64,000 bases of DNA, from contig NZ_CP022464.2 in NCBI RefSeq assembly GCF_002234575.2, positions 992,001 through 1,056,000 of the forward strand, given 5' to 3'. The notes beneath the pieces were generated by a model. That model saw nothing but the letters and a program-made list of their open reading frames with translations. It searched no databases and had not been told where the DNA came from. Below, one piece after another: positions 51,659-60,513 of the stretch. Position 1 is the stretch's first letter; each line of letters begins with the position of its first letter. The translations under genes and the position numbers were made by a program. This DNA is from Enterocloster bolteae. Lineage in GTDB: Bacteria > Bacillota > Clostridia > Lachnospirales > Lachnospiraceae.

Positions 51659-51692
51659 AGCCTGCTTCGCATGACGCGGAGTGGGCTTTTTC
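51659..51692 (+). terminator. Terminator of the Asn/Ser/Gln-rich gene
   Basis: AGCC-TGCTTCGC faces GCGGAGTGGGCT with internal mismatches, followed by TTTTTC. Confidence 0.7.
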
Positions 51693-51794
51693 TTGTCCTC
51701 ACCCCATAGTAATGCCTGCATATATTGGTAGTAGGACACGAATGACAGGCATTAGCCCGGACAGAACGTGACAGAAAGGGAAGGTGAGTGGGAA

Positions 51795-52127
51795 ATGACG
51801 ACATTTCCAATGATATCATACAGACAGTTTGACCAATGGATGGAACAGGGAAAGATTGCGCAGCTGGTGGACCTGAGGGAGCCCTGGATGTTTGAGCAGG
51901 ACAGGATATGGGGAAGCGTGAACATTCCCTATGATGAGCTTGAGAACCTGATGGGGGAAATCCGCAAGGACGGTACCATTGTATTTTACTGTGACAGGGG
52001 GGCCAAGAGCATGGTGGTCTGCCGGGACCTGTGGAGGATGGGCTATCACGCCGTGGACCTGGCGGGCGGAATGTTGAATTACAGGGGGAAATACATTGAC
52101 AGGAGGCCGCTTTCGGCTTTAGAATAG
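51795..52127 (+). CDS. Rhodanese-like domain protein
   Basis: A 110-residue single rhodanese domain (SYRQFDQWMEQGKIAQLVDL, VNIPYDELENLM) with Cys66 in VFYCDRGAKSM at the active-loop position. ATG 51795 is six bases after AAGGTGAG; an upstream GTG at 51768 is less likely. May move sulfane sulfur or serve as a binding module. The next gene follows 35 bp later. Confidence 0.88.
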   Translation: MTTFPMISYRQFDQWMEQGKIAQLVDLREPWMFEQDRIWGSVNIPYDELENLMGEIRKDGTIVFYCDRGAKSMVVCRDLWRMGYHAVDLAGGMLNYRGKYIDRRPLSALE

Positions 52128-52162
52128 AAACGTGATTATTCTATTTTAGAGGAGACAGAGCC

Positions 52163-52720
52163 ATGAAAATAATGTTTGCATCGGATATACACGGTTCTGC
52201 ATATTATTGCAGGAAGATGCTGGATATATACAGTGAATCGGGAGCCGGACGGCTTGTGATTCTGGGAGACATCCTGTATCACGGCCCCCGCAATGACCTG
52301 CCCAGGGAATATGCCCCCAAGGAGGTGATCGCCATGCTGAATCCTCTTAAGGACCAGATTTATGCAATCAGGGGAAACTGCGACACGGAAGTGGACCAGA
52401 TGGTTCTGGAGTTTCCCATAATGGCTGACTATGGTCTGATGGTGTTGGAGGGAAAGGCTTTTTACGCCACACACGGACATGTATACAACCAGGATCACCT
52501 TCCGCCATTGCAGGACGGAGATATCCTGGTACATGGTCACACCCATATACTGAAGGCCGAGACCATCGAGGCGGAGGGGGGCAGGCATATTGCCGTGTTA
52601 AACCCAGGCTCCGTGTCCATCCCTAAGGGAGGCAACCCCAGCACCTATGCCATGCTGGAGGATGGGGTATTCTCCATACGGACCCTGGAGGGCGAAGTGG
52701 TCAAGGAACTGAAGCTGTAA
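52163..52720 (+). CDS. Metallophosphodiesterase, YfcE/MJ0936 family
   Basis: A 185-residue phosphoesterase with ASDIHGSAYY, LGDILYHGPRND, RGNCDTEVD, THGHVY and HGHTHILKAE, the full metal-binding set, and the end LNPGSVSIPKGG. YfcE itself hydrolyses phosphodiesters in vitro; the natural substrate is unsettled. ATG 52163 has AGGAGACAG upstream. A second, more distant member lies at 56325. Confidence 0.92.
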   Translation: MKIMFASDIHGSAYYCRKMLDIYSESGAGRLVILGDILYHGPRNDLPREYAPKEVIAMLNPLKDQIYAIRGNCDTEVDQMVLEFPIMADYGLMVLEGKAFYATHGHVYNQDHLPPLQDGDILVHGHTHILKAETIEAEGGRHIAVLNPGSVSIPKGGNPSTYAMLEDGVFSIRTLEGEVVKELKL

Positions 52721-52750
52721 AAAAGAGAGGCTGATTGAGAGGAAAAACGA

Positions 52751-53914
52751 TTGAAAACATTTGAATTAATTGCCCCCTGCCATTTTGGGCTGGAGGCAGT
52801 ACTTAAAAAAGAAATTCTGGACCTGGGATATGAGATATCCCTGGTGGAGGACGGCCGCGTCACGTTTATAGGAGATGACGAGGCCATTTGCCGCGCCAAT
52901 GTGTTTCTGCGCACCGCAGAGCGGGTGCTTCTCAAGGCGGGAAGCTTTAAGGCGGAGACCTTTGAGGAATTGTTTCAGGGCACCAGGAATATACCCTGGG
53001 AGGACTTTATACCCGAAGACGGCAAGTTCTGGGTGGCAAAGGCTTCTTCCATCAAGAGCAAGCTGTTCAGCCCGTCGGATATCCAGTCGATTATGAAGAA
53101 GGCCATGGTGGAGCGGCTGAAAAACCGCTATGGAGTCACCTGGTTCCCTGAAAATGGAGCCAGCTATCCGCTGCGGGTGTTCCTCTATAAAGATATGGTG
53201 ACGGTGGGCATTGACACCAGCGGGGAATCCCTGCACAAACGCGGGTATAGGACATTGACCAGCAAAGCGCCTATCACAGAGACCCTGGCAGCTGCCCTGA
53301 TTCTCCTGACGCCGTGGAACCGGGACAGGATTCTGGTGGATCCTTTCTGCGGAAGCGGTACATTTCCCATTGAGGCGGCCATGATGGCTGCCAATATGGC
53401 GCCGGGCATGAACCGTTCCTTTCTGGCAGAGGAGTGGAGGAACGTGATCAAACGCAAATGCTGGTATGAAGCCATGGATGAGGCGGGGGACCTGGTGGAA
53501 GAGGACGTTCAGGTGGATATCCAGGGGTATGACGTGGACGGTGACATTGTGAAAGCCGCCAGAACCAATGCCCAGTCAGCCGGAGTGGACCATATGATTC
53601 ACTTTCAGCAGCGCCCGGTCAGCGCACTGAGCCACCCCAAGAAATACGGCTTTATCATATCCAATCCGCCCTACGGGGAGAGAATCGAGGAAAAGGAGAA
53701 TCTTCCCGCATTATACCGGGAGATAGGAGAGCGCTTTGCAGCGCTGGATGCCTGGTCCATGTACCTCATTACTTCCTATGAAGATGCGCAGAAGTACATT
53801 GGGCGGAAGGCGGACAAAAACAGGAAGATATACAACGGCATGCTGAAAACCTATTTTTATCAGTTCATGGGGCCAAAGCCACCCAGGCGCAGCCAGGAGA
53901 ACGGTTCAAATTGA
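52751..53914 (+). CDS. THUMP-domain class I RNA methyltransferase (RlmL/YpsC-like)
   Basis: A 387-residue SAM-dependent methyltransferase. A THUMP RNA-binding domain occupies about residues 1-155, followed by the methyltransferase fold with VDPFCGSGTFPIEAA (SAM loop) and the catalytic ISNPPYGER motif, typical of N2-guanine methylation of 23S rRNA. It starts at TTG 52751 with GAGGAAAAA upstream. The next gene follows after 10 bp. Confidence 0.91.
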   Translation: MKTFELIAPCHFGLEAVLKKEILDLGYEISLVEDGRVTFIGDDEAICRANVFLRTAERVLLKAGSFKAETFEELFQGTRNIPWEDFIPEDGKFWVAKASSIKSKLFSPSDIQSIMKKAMVERLKNRYGVTWFPENGASYPLRVFLYKDMVTVGIDTSGESLHKRGYRTLTSKAPITETLAAALILLTPWNRDRILVDPFCGSGTFPIEAAMMAANMAPGMNRSFLAEEWRNVIKRKCWYEAMDEAGDLVEEDVQVDIQGYDVDGDIVKAARTNAQSAGVDHMIHFQQRPVSALSHPKKYGFIISNPPYGERIEEKENLPALYREIGERFAALDAWSMYLITSYEDAQKYIGRKADKNRKIYNGMLKTYFYQFMGPKPPRRSQENGSN

Positions 53915-53924
53915 GAGGGCGGCT

Positions 53925-55664
53925 ATGGTTGTTGTATCAGATATAGTTAGAAATGGAATAAGGAAAAAAGCAGCAGCCCTGTTTCTGGCTGTTTCATTGT
54001 CTTTGGGAACAGCCGGGTGCGGCCAAGCCAACAATCCTGCTGAGACACAATCTCCGGGCAGGATTCAGGACCCGGACGGGACACAGGATACCGGCGGCAT
54101 ACAGAACCCGGGCGGGATACAGGACAGCGGCGGCATACAGAACCCGGGCGGGATACAGGACAGCGGCGGCATGCAGGAACCGGGCGGTACTAGGGACAGC
54201 GGCGGCATGCAGGAACCGGGAGGGACACAGGACAGCGGCGGCATACAGAACCCGGGCGGGACACAGGATAGCGGCGGCATACAGAATCCCGGCGGGACAC
54301 AGGACAGCGGCAGCGGCCGGAACCCGGGCGGAACCGGAAATCCTTCCGGAGCAGGCGGTTTTGCGGCAGCAGGAGGGGACACATCAGAGAACGGAGAGAA
54401 TGCCCAGGGAAGCAGCACAGGAAGCAGCACAACCGGTGTGTACCAGTGGAACAGGCTGGATACGGCCAATATAAAGCTTCCTTCTGCCTATGATTACCGA
54501 AAGACAGGCAGGGCGCCCCAGATTGGAAACCAGGGGTCCCTGGGAACCTGTTGGGCGTTTGCGTCCCTGACAGCCCTGGAATCATCCCTGCTTCCGGGAA
54601 AGTCCATGACATTTGCGGTAGACCATATGTCCATGCACAACAGTTTCCTCCTGGGACAGGACGAGGGAGGGGAGTATACCATGTCCATGGCCTATCTTCT
54701 GGCCTGGCAGGGACCGGTGCTGGAATCCCAGGACCCATATGGGGACGGAGTTTCGCCGGACGGCCTTGCGCCCAGCGTACATGTACAGGAGATTCAGGTC
54801 CTTCCCTCCAAGGATTACGAGGCCATTAAACGGGCCGTGTACCTGAGAGGCGGGGTACAGAGTTCCCTTTATACATCCATGAGGGATTACCAGAGCCAGT
54901 CTGTGTACTATAACAGAGAGACCAACTCCTATTGTTACATTGGAAACGAAAAGCCCAACCATGATTCTGTCATCGTGGGATGGGATGATAATTACTCCAG
55001 GGAAAATTTTAATCTGGACCTGGCAGGGGACGGCGCATTTATCTGTACCAACAGCTGGGGAGAGGATTTTGGTGACCAGGGATATTTTTATGTATCCTAC
55101 TTTGACAGCAATATCGGTGTTCATAATATTGTATACACAGGTGTGGAGCCGGTGGACAATTATGACTACATTCACCAGAGTGATTTGTGCGGATGGGTGG
55201 GTCAGATTGGATACGGACAGGAGGAGGCCTGGTTTGCCAATGCCTACAGGGCGGATAAGGGAGAGAATCTGGCAGCCGCGGGTTTCTATGCAACGGACAA
55301 GAATACGGAGTACGAGCTTTATTTGGCCCGGAATCTGCCCGATGCAGGGGGCGGGGAAATGGAGCGTGCCCTGGATAGGCGGATGTTGCTGGCAAAGGGC
55401 AGGCTGGACAATGCCGGTTATTACACGATTCCGTTGGATAAAAAAATCCCCTTGGAGGACAACGAAAAGTTTGCTATAATAGTTAAAATAATAACGCCTG
55501 GCACCGTACATCCGGTGGCCATTGAATACGACGCAGGGGACGGCATTGCCCAGGTGGACTTAACAGACGGCGAAGGGTATCTGAGCCATGACGGAAAGGT
55601 GTGGGAACATGTGGAGGAAACACAGTCCTGCAACCTGTGCCTGAAGGCATATACAAAGAAATAA
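53925..55664 (+). CDS. Papain-like (C1A) peptidase lipoprotein with Gly/Asp/Pro repeat linker
   Basis: A 579-residue surface protein. A lipobox LGTAGC (Cys about residue 28) follows the signal peptide. Residues about 45-135 are tandem GGIQNPGGIQDS-like units, encoded by about six 36-bp repeats (54093 on). The peptidase domain has Gln and Cys209 in GNQGSLGTCWAF, His346 in PNHDSVIVGW and Asn376 in TNSWGEDFGD, a full C1A set. The last 140 residues fit the lectin-like domain seen after such peptidases in Clostridia (GFYATDKNTEYELYLA, AIIVKI). It probably degrades host or surface proteins; substrate unknown. Confidence 0.87.
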   Translation: MVVVSDIVRNGIRKKAAALFLAVSLSLGTAGCGQANNPAETQSPGRIQDPDGTQDTGGIQNPGGIQDSGGIQNPGGIQDSGGMQEPGGTRDSGGMQEPGGTQDSGGIQNPGGTQDSGGIQNPGGTQDSGSGRNPGGTGNPSGAGGFAAAGGDTSENGENAQGSSTGSSTTGVYQWNRLDTANIKLPSAYDYRKTGRAPQIGNQGSLGTCWAFASLTALESSLLPGKSMTFAVDHMSMHNSFLLGQDEGGEYTMSMAYLLAWQGPVLESQDPYGDGVSPDGLAPSVHVQEIQVLPSKDYEAIKRAVYLRGGVQSSLYTSMRDYQSQSVYYNRETNSYCYIGNEKPNHDSVIVGWDDNYSRENFNLDLAGDGAFICTNSWGEDFGDQGYFYVSYFDSNIGVHNIVYTGVEPVDNYDYIHQSDLCGWVGQIGYGQEEAWFANAYRADKGENLAAAGFYATDKNTEYELYLARNLPDAGGGEMERALDRRMLLAKGRLDNAGYYTIPLDKKIPLEDNEKFAIIVKIITPGTVHPVAIEYDAGDGIAQVDLTDGEGYLSHDGKVWEHVEETQSCNLCLKAYTKK

Positions 55665-55705
55665 AAGCGGTTTATAAAAGGAACAGAAGGCAGAGGATTT
55701 TTGAT

Positions 55706-56305
55706 ATGGGACACAGAATCATATTTGCAACGGGAAATGAGGGAAAGATGCGGGAGATACGCCTTATATTGGCTGATTTGGGGCTTCCCATACTTTCCAT
55801 GAAGGAAGCGGGCGCCGAACCGGAAATCGTGGAGAACGGTTCCACCTTTGGGGAGAATGCCGAGATTAAGGCAAGGGCTGTGTGGAATCTGACCGGGGAT
55901 ATTGTGCTGGCAGATGACTCCGGCCTGGAGGTGGATTATATCGGCGGGGAGCCCGGTATCTACTCTGCCCGGTATCTGGGAGAAGATACGCCCTATGCAG
56001 TTAAGAACCGGAGTATCATAGAGCGTCTTAAGGAGGCTGGGGGCCAGGAGCGCAGCGCCAGGTTTGTGTGCAATATCGCGGCCATGCTGCCGGACGGCCA
56101 GGTACTCCACACAGAGGCTGTGATGGAGGGGCTTATCGCCGGTGAGCCGGCTGGGGAGGGCGGTTTCGGGTATGATCCCATTCTCTATCTGCCTGAGTTC
56201 GGCAAGACATCCGCTGAAATCACCATGGACCAAAAGAATGAAATCAGCCACAGGGGGAAGGCATTAAGGGCCATGAAGGAAGCCCTGGAAGGTGTGCTTA
56301 AGTAA
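55706..56305 (+). CDS. rdgB: Non-canonical purine NTP pyrophosphatase (RdgB/HAM1)
   Basis: Removes ITP, dITP and XTP from the nucleotide pool. The 199-residue protein has FATGNEGKMREI, the substrate/metal stretch LADDSGLEVDYIGGEPGIYS, and GGFGYDPILYLPE. ATG 55706, 42 bp after the peptidase stop, is chosen over a longer frame starting inside that gene. Followed 19 bp later by a phosphodiesterase gene, a common pairing in Firmicutes. Confidence 0.95.
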   Translation: MGHRIIFATGNEGKMREIRLILADLGLPILSMKEAGAEPEIVENGSTFGENAEIKARAVWNLTGDIVLADDSGLEVDYIGGEPGIYSARYLGEDTPYAVKNRSIIERLKEAGGQERSARFVCNIAAMLPDGQVLHTEAVMEGLIAGEPAGEGGFGYDPILYLPEFGKTSAEITMDQKNEISHRGKALRAMKEALEGVLK

Positions 56306-56324
56306 GAGATGGAGAGGACGAAGG

Positions 56325-56825
56325 ATGAGGATATTAATTGTCAGTGACACCCACAGAAGGGATGAAAATCTAAAAGAGGTAATCCGGCGTACCGGACCGC
56401 TTGATATGCTGATTCATTTGGGAGACGCAGAGGGAAGTGAACATGCCATTGCCACCTGGGTCAATGAAGACTGCGATTTAGAGATAATTTTGGGAAACAA
56501 TGACTTTTTCTCATGCCTGGATAAAGAGAAGGAACTGATGATTGGAAGGTATAAGACCCTTCTGACCCACGGACATTACTATAATGTCTCTGTGGGAGCT
56601 GAGTACCTGAAGCAGGAGGCCAGAGCCAGAGGTTTCGATATCGTTATGTTCGGGCATACCCACAGGCCCTTCTATGAGGTGGAGAAAAAAGAAGGGGATA
56701 AGGATTTGATTGTGCTGAATCCGGGAAGCCTGTCCTATCCCCGCCAGGACGGACATAAGCCCTCTTTCATGCTCATGGAGATTGACAAAGAGGGGGAGGC
56801 TCATTTTTCGCTGAATTTTCTGTAG
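56325..56825 (+). CDS. Metallophosphodiesterase, YfcE/MJ0936 family, next to rdgB
   Basis: A 166-residue phosphoesterase with VSDTHRRDENL, HLGDAEGSE, ILGNNDFF, THGHYY and GHTHRPF, and the family ending NPGSLSYPRQDG. ATG 56325 has GAGAGG 7 bases upstream. Substrate unknown. Confidence 0.93.
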   Translation: MRILIVSDTHRRDENLKEVIRRTGPLDMLIHLGDAEGSEHAIATWVNEDCDLEIILGNNDFFSCLDKEKELMIGRYKTLLTHGHYYNVSVGAEYLKQEARARGFDIVMFGHTHRPFYEVEKKEGDKDLIVLNPGSLSYPRQDGHKPSFMLMEIDKEGEAHFSLNFL

Positions 56826-56833
56826 AATTTTTG

Positions 56834-56862
56834 TTGACATTTGGGAAGGCATAGTATATAAT
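56834..56862 (+). promoter_or_regulatory. Promoter of the tRNA pair
   Basis: TTGACA (56834-56839), 17-bp spacer, TATAAT (56857-56862), about 53 bp before tRNA-Pro. Confidence 0.9.
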
Positions 56863-56914
56863 AATCCTTGCGTCGAGAGACGGGATTGGATGACAGGTTA
56901 TATTATGCCGGCGC

Positions 56915-56989
56915 CGGGGTGTGGCTCAGCTTGGCTAGAGCGCCTGGTTTGGGACCAGGAGGTCGCAGGTTCGAATCCTGTCACCCCGA
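56915..56989 (+). tRNA. tRNA-Pro (anticodon TGG)
   Basis: The acceptor stem CGGGGTG pairs with CACCCCG and a discriminator A follows. The anticodon stem CCTGG/CCAGG holds the loop TTTGGGA, giving TGG at 56950-56952. The T arm reads CAGGTTCGAATCCTG. CCA is not encoded. Confidence 0.97.
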
Positions 56990-57021
56990 TTATAATTAAA
57001 TAGATTGATTTCATATTTCAT

Positions 57022-57092
57022 GCAGGTGTAGTTCAATGGTAGAACACTAGCCTTCCAAGCTAGATACGTGGGTTCGATTCCCATCACCTGCT
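57022..57092 (+). tRNA. tRNA-Gly (anticodon TCC)
   Basis: Acceptor GCAGGTG pairs with CACCTGC; the anticodon arm CTAGCCTTCCAAGCTAG carries TCC; T arm GTGGGTTCGATTCCCAT. CCA not encoded. 32 bp after tRNA-Pro and probably on the same transcript. Confidence 0.96.
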
Positions 57093-57107
57093 CTATTTTT
57101 TTGTCTG

Positions 57108-57138
57108 GGAAGCCTTTTGTATCAGGGCTTCCTTTTTT
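57108..57138 (+). terminator. Intrinsic terminator of the tRNA pair
   Basis: GGAAGCC (57108-57114) pairs with GGCTTCC (57126-57132) followed by TTTTTT. Confidence 0.92.
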
Positions 57139-57223
57139 CGTGCCGCCACCTTGTGCACATTCTATTATACACGGTTCCATTTCCCACTGAACTGATACCA
57201 TCCGGGTTATCCCGCCCGCCTGG

Positions 57224-57390
57224 CCATCCCGGCTCACCCGCCCGGCCATCCCGGCTCACCCGCCCGGCCATCCCGGCTCACCCGCCCGGCCATCCCGGCT
57301 CACCCGCCCGGCCATCCCGGCCATCCCCGCTCACCATCCCGGCTATTCCGCCCGGCCATCTCAGCCATTCCGCCCATCCTGCCCGCCCCG
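57224..57390. repeat. 22-bp minisatellite downstream of the tRNAs
   Basis: Four perfect copies of a 22-bp unit starting CCATCCCGGCTCACCCGCCC begin at 57224, 57246, 57268 and 57290, followed by decayed copies to about 57390. The period is not a multiple of three and no gene covers it. The rest of the gap to 57623 contains an extended -10 box for the next gene and nothing else I can name. Confidence 0.88.
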
Positions 57391-57571
57391 CCCGGTTCCG
57401 GGCTGATTTTCCCCCACCTTATATTACAAAGGCTGTCGTGGTACAATAGGCAGATATTCACCGGAACATGAGATACAGGCACGTCATTATGTTCAAATGT
57501 ATGTACAGTTTTGTCCACATGGTTCCGGTCAAATTAAGGAAACCGTAAAACTAACAATCCTCAGCTGCACT

Positions 57572-57580
57572 TGCTATAAT
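57572..57580 (+). promoter_or_regulatory. Extended -10 box upstream of the PRD regulator
   Basis: TGCTATAAT (57572-57580) lies 44 bp before the start codon; no good -35 is visible. Confidence 0.55.
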
Positions 57581-57623
57581 CAAGCTATCAAAAGGCACCT
57601 GGGAGGTATGGAGAGGATAAGAC

Positions 57624-59513
57624 GTGAATTCAAGACAGATTGCATTTCTGAGACTTTTGCTGGAACATGAAGAGTATCTGCCCGTGGGCTTCTACGCAGG
57701 GAGAATGGATGTATCGGACAAGACGCTGCGCAGAATGATTCACGGAGTTAATGAGATTCTGGCGTCCTATAACGGAGTCATTGAGAGCCGGCCCGGAACC
57801 GGAATCAGGCTTGAAATCAATGAGGAGGAGCGGGAAAGGCTGATGAATTCAGCTTATATGATGGAACTTATGGATTCCGGCGCATTATCCAGGTCCTGGA
57901 ACCAATTGTCCAGAAGAATGGATATCGCCCTGAACCTTCTGCTCTATTCGGATGAGGCCACCTCGCTGTCCGGACTTGCCTACAAATATTATGTAAGCAA
58001 GAGCAGCATAGCCGGGGATCTGAAAGCCCTTGTGCCTTTTGCCGGAAAGCATGAATTGAGAATCATCCAGGGACATGGGGGGACATCGGTAGAGGGAACA
58101 GAGAGCTGTCTGCGCAAGGCCCTGGCGGAACTGCTGCTGTATATTCTGGACAATAATATAAATGCCAATACCAGAGGCAATCCGGCCGCCACAGGCATGT
58201 TTGAGTCGGAAACGCTGATGACGATTCTGGACATCTTTACGGAGGAAGACCTGAATTTTGTGGAAGGACTCATAAAACACATTGAGACGTCTGCCGGTTA
58301 CAGGTTTGACGAGCGGGAATACATGGAATTTTCCGTGAACCTGCTAGTGATGATTTACAGGGTGAGAAATGGGTTTCTCATGGAGCCGGTCTTAAAAAGC
58401 AATTACCGGAAACAGGAGAGGGATCCCCTGGATGCCATTGCGTTTGAGCTGGCCTCCCGTCTGAGCGGTTCTTACCGGTATACGCTGTCTGTATCCGAAA
58501 CTTCACATATTTATAATGTTCTGGCCGCCACCCATCTTGGGAATTTCCTGATGCAGAAGGAACTGCCGGAGGAAGAATCCAGGAAAACGGCAGTGGCCTT
58601 CGGTGAAGATTTTATTGATGCGTTTTCTGTGATTACAGGAATCAATCTGAGAACAAAATCAACATTTTATGTGAACGTGATATCCCATATTACGCTGATG
58701 CTGAACCGGGCTGCATCCAGCACCCCGGCCAGGAATCCAATCATAGACATACTGCTTGAAAATTATAAGGGTACCATCAATGTATGTCAGATTATATGCA
58801 GAATACTGACGGAAAAGTTCAGGCTGCCGGAGATAAGTTTTGATGAGATTTGTTATCTGATGCTGTACATTCAGGGCGAGCTGCTGGCTGATGAGGAGAA
58901 AATGGATGTGATACTGGTTTCCAACATGTCAAACAGCATCACCAATATCCTGAAGCATAAATTATCCCAGAATTATCCTCAATGGACTGTGGTGAGCAGT
59001 GACTACAATCATTTTCTGGAAATGTCCCAAAAACAATATGATTTGATTTTATCTACGGTGCCCCTGGGGAGCAGGGAACATGTGATACCCTATGCGCTTA
59101 TCTCGCCTCTGCTGGATGAGAAGGACTGCTCGGCCATCAACAATCTGCTGAAATCATGCCGCCACAGGGAGGATTTGTATTTGCGGGAACTTATGAGAGC
59201 CAGGAATGACCTGTACGATATCGGATGTGCCGTAGAAGTGCGGAACCGGAAGCCGATGGAGATTCCTGTGACAGGATTTTTAAAGGTCACTGCATTAAAG
59301 GAAGTGGAGTTTGTCTATGTCCATAATGAGGCGGGCATTAACCGCTGTCAGTTTGTGACGGATTTGCTGCAAAAGAAGCTGGATAAAGTGATTATGGATA
59401 TGTCCAATTGGGATTTTATGCTTTTTGCGTCGAAAATGGTCTATCTCATGGACAATTGCCCGGATTGGGCCATGACGGAATTCATACAGAATATCATTAC
59501 GGAGGGGAGATAA
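57624..59513 (+). CDS. PRD-containing transcription regulator of the mannose-type PTS
   Basis: A 629-residue BglG/ManR-type regulator. The N-terminus has helix-turn-helix modules (LLEHEEYLPVGFYAGRMDVSDKTLRRM and SLSGLAYKYYVSKSSIAGDL). Two PTS regulation domains follow in the middle (His-containing stretches such as SETSHIYNVLAATHLG and KSTFYVNVISHITLML), then an EIIB-like segment (DVILVSNMSNSITNILKHKL) and a C-terminal EIIA-like region. Phosphorylation by the PTS at the PRD His residues would set its activity. The first PTS gene starts one base after its stop codon, so it is part of the operon. Confidence 0.88.
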   Translation: MNSRQIAFLRLLLEHEEYLPVGFYAGRMDVSDKTLRRMIHGVNEILASYNGVIESRPGTGIRLEINEEERERLMNSAYMMELMDSGALSRSWNQLSRRMDIALNLLLYSDEATSLSGLAYKYYVSKSSIAGDLKALVPFAGKHELRIIQGHGGTSVEGTESCLRKALAELLLYILDNNINANTRGNPAATGMFESETLMTILDIFTEEDLNFVEGLIKHIETSAGYRFDEREYMEFSVNLLVMIYRVRNGFLMEPVLKSNYRKQERDPLDAIAFELASRLSGSYRYTLSVSETSHIYNVLAATHLGNFLMQKELPEEESRKTAVAFGEDFIDAFSVITGINLRTKSTFYVNVISHITLMLNRAASSTPARNPIIDILLENYKGTINVCQIICRILTEKFRLPEISFDEICYLMLYIQGELLADEEKMDVILVSNMSNSITNILKHKLSQNYPQWTVVSSDYNHFLEMSQKQYDLILSTVPLGSREHVIPYALISPLLDEKDCSAINNLLKSCRHREDLYLRELMRARNDLYDIGCAVEVRNRKPMEIPVTGFLKVTALKEVEFVYVHNEAGINRCQFVTDLLQKKLDKVIMDMSNWDFMLFASKMVYLMDNCPDWAMTEFIQNIITEGR

Positions 59514-59514
59514 T

Positions 59515-59919
59515 ATGTATAAAATCATTGTTTTCACACACGGTTCACTGGCCGAAAGCCTGGTAAGGACATCGCGGCTCATCCTGGGCAACCAGCCTGA
59601 TATCGAGACTTACTGTGTGGAGCCGGGGTGCAATCTGGAGGAGATGAGAAACGGAGTGGAGCAATCCATCCGGCGCTCCAATGATTCAGGCCAGGAAGTC
59701 CTGGTGCTTACGGATCTGATGTACGGAACGCCGTTTAACACCATGATTCAGCTGGAGGAGGAATGTTCCTTTACACACATCACGGGTACCAACCTCCCTT
59801 TGCTGATAGAGGCCATCAACCGCCGTCTGCTGGACGGAAACAGCAGAAGTTTCGCAGGATTGGTGGACACGGCCAAGGAAGGGATTGTAGACAGCCACGT
59901 TCTGCTGCAGATGAGCTGA
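59515..59919 (+). CDS. PTS EIIA component, mannose family
   Basis: A 134-residue cytoplasmic phosphocarrier. The phospho-acceptor is His9 in IVFTHGSLAESL; VLVLTDLMYGTPFNTM fits the EIIA-Man fold. ATG 59515 follows GGAGGGGAGA. It passes phosphate from HPr to the EIIB protein encoded next. It is a stand-alone domain, unlike the fused ManX of E. coli. Confidence 0.93.
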   Translation: MYKIIVFTHGSLAESLVRTSRLILGNQPDIETYCVEPGCNLEEMRNGVEQSIRRSNDSGQEVLVLTDLMYGTPFNTMIQLEEECSFTHITGTNLPLLIEAINRRLLDGNSRSFAGLVDTAKEGIVDSHVLLQMS

Positions 59920-59977
59920 CAAGCACGGGCTGATACAGACAAGCGCTGGCTGATACTGATAAGCGCAGACTGACACA
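59918..59977. repeat. Three tandem 20-bp repeats between EIIA and EIIB genes
   Basis: Units at 59918, 59938 and 59958 vary around GACAAGCGCTGGCTGATACA. They begin in the EIIA stop codon region and end before the EIIB ribosome site GGAAAGGAG. Confidence 0.82.
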
Positions 59978-59999
59978 GATAGGAAAGGAGCAAAAGCAT

Positions 60000-60476
60000 A
60001 TGAAAAACATTGTTTTGACAAGAATTGACGACAGGCTGATTCATGGCCAGGTAGTGACTGCCTGGATTAAGCAGTATCCAATCAATAAGATACTCATTAT
60101 TGATGACGAGCTTTCCCAGAACCGGCTGATGGAGCGCATCTACAAGGCAGCGGCTCCCATGGGGGTGGAGGTGCTGATACAGTCGGTATCCGAAGCCCGG
60201 GAGTTCCTGAAGGAGGAGCCGGTGAAGGGAGAGAATTTTCTGATACTTGTGAAGGTTCCGGAAATCATAGAATCACTTCTCAAAGAGGGGATTGAAATAA
60301 AGAAGGTGATTCTGGGCGGCATGGGGGCCAAGAACGGCCGGAAGACCTTTAACAGGAATGTGTCGGCAAGCGGTGAGGAGGTTGAATGCTTTAAACGGAT
60401 TGTGGAAGGGGGAGTGGAAATCTTTTATCAGCTGGTTCCGAATGATAAGGCCGTTAACATCAGAAGCCTGTTTTAG
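60000..60476 (+). CDS. PTS EIIB component, mannose family
   Basis: A 158-residue phosphocarrier with phospho-acceptor His15 in TRIDDRLIHGQVVTAW, the strict family motif, and LGGMGAKNGRKTFNRNV later. It phosphorylates the sugar during uptake by the IIC-IID protein. ATG 60000 with AAGGAG upstream. Confidence 0.95.
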   Translation: MKNIVLTRIDDRLIHGQVVTAWIKQYPINKILIIDDELSQNRLMERIYKAAAPMGVEVLIQSVSEAREFLKEEPVKGENFLILVKVPEIIESLLKEGIEIKKVILGGMGAKNGRKTFNRNVSASGEEVECFKRIVEGGVEIFYQLVPNDKAVNIRSLF

Positions 60477-60513
60477 TGAAGCAGGCCAGAATTTGATTTG
60501 GAGGAGGTAGCAT

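Noticed and set aside
57224..57390. CRISPR array
   Set aside because: Units are directly head to tail with no unique spacers and no cas genes are nearby.
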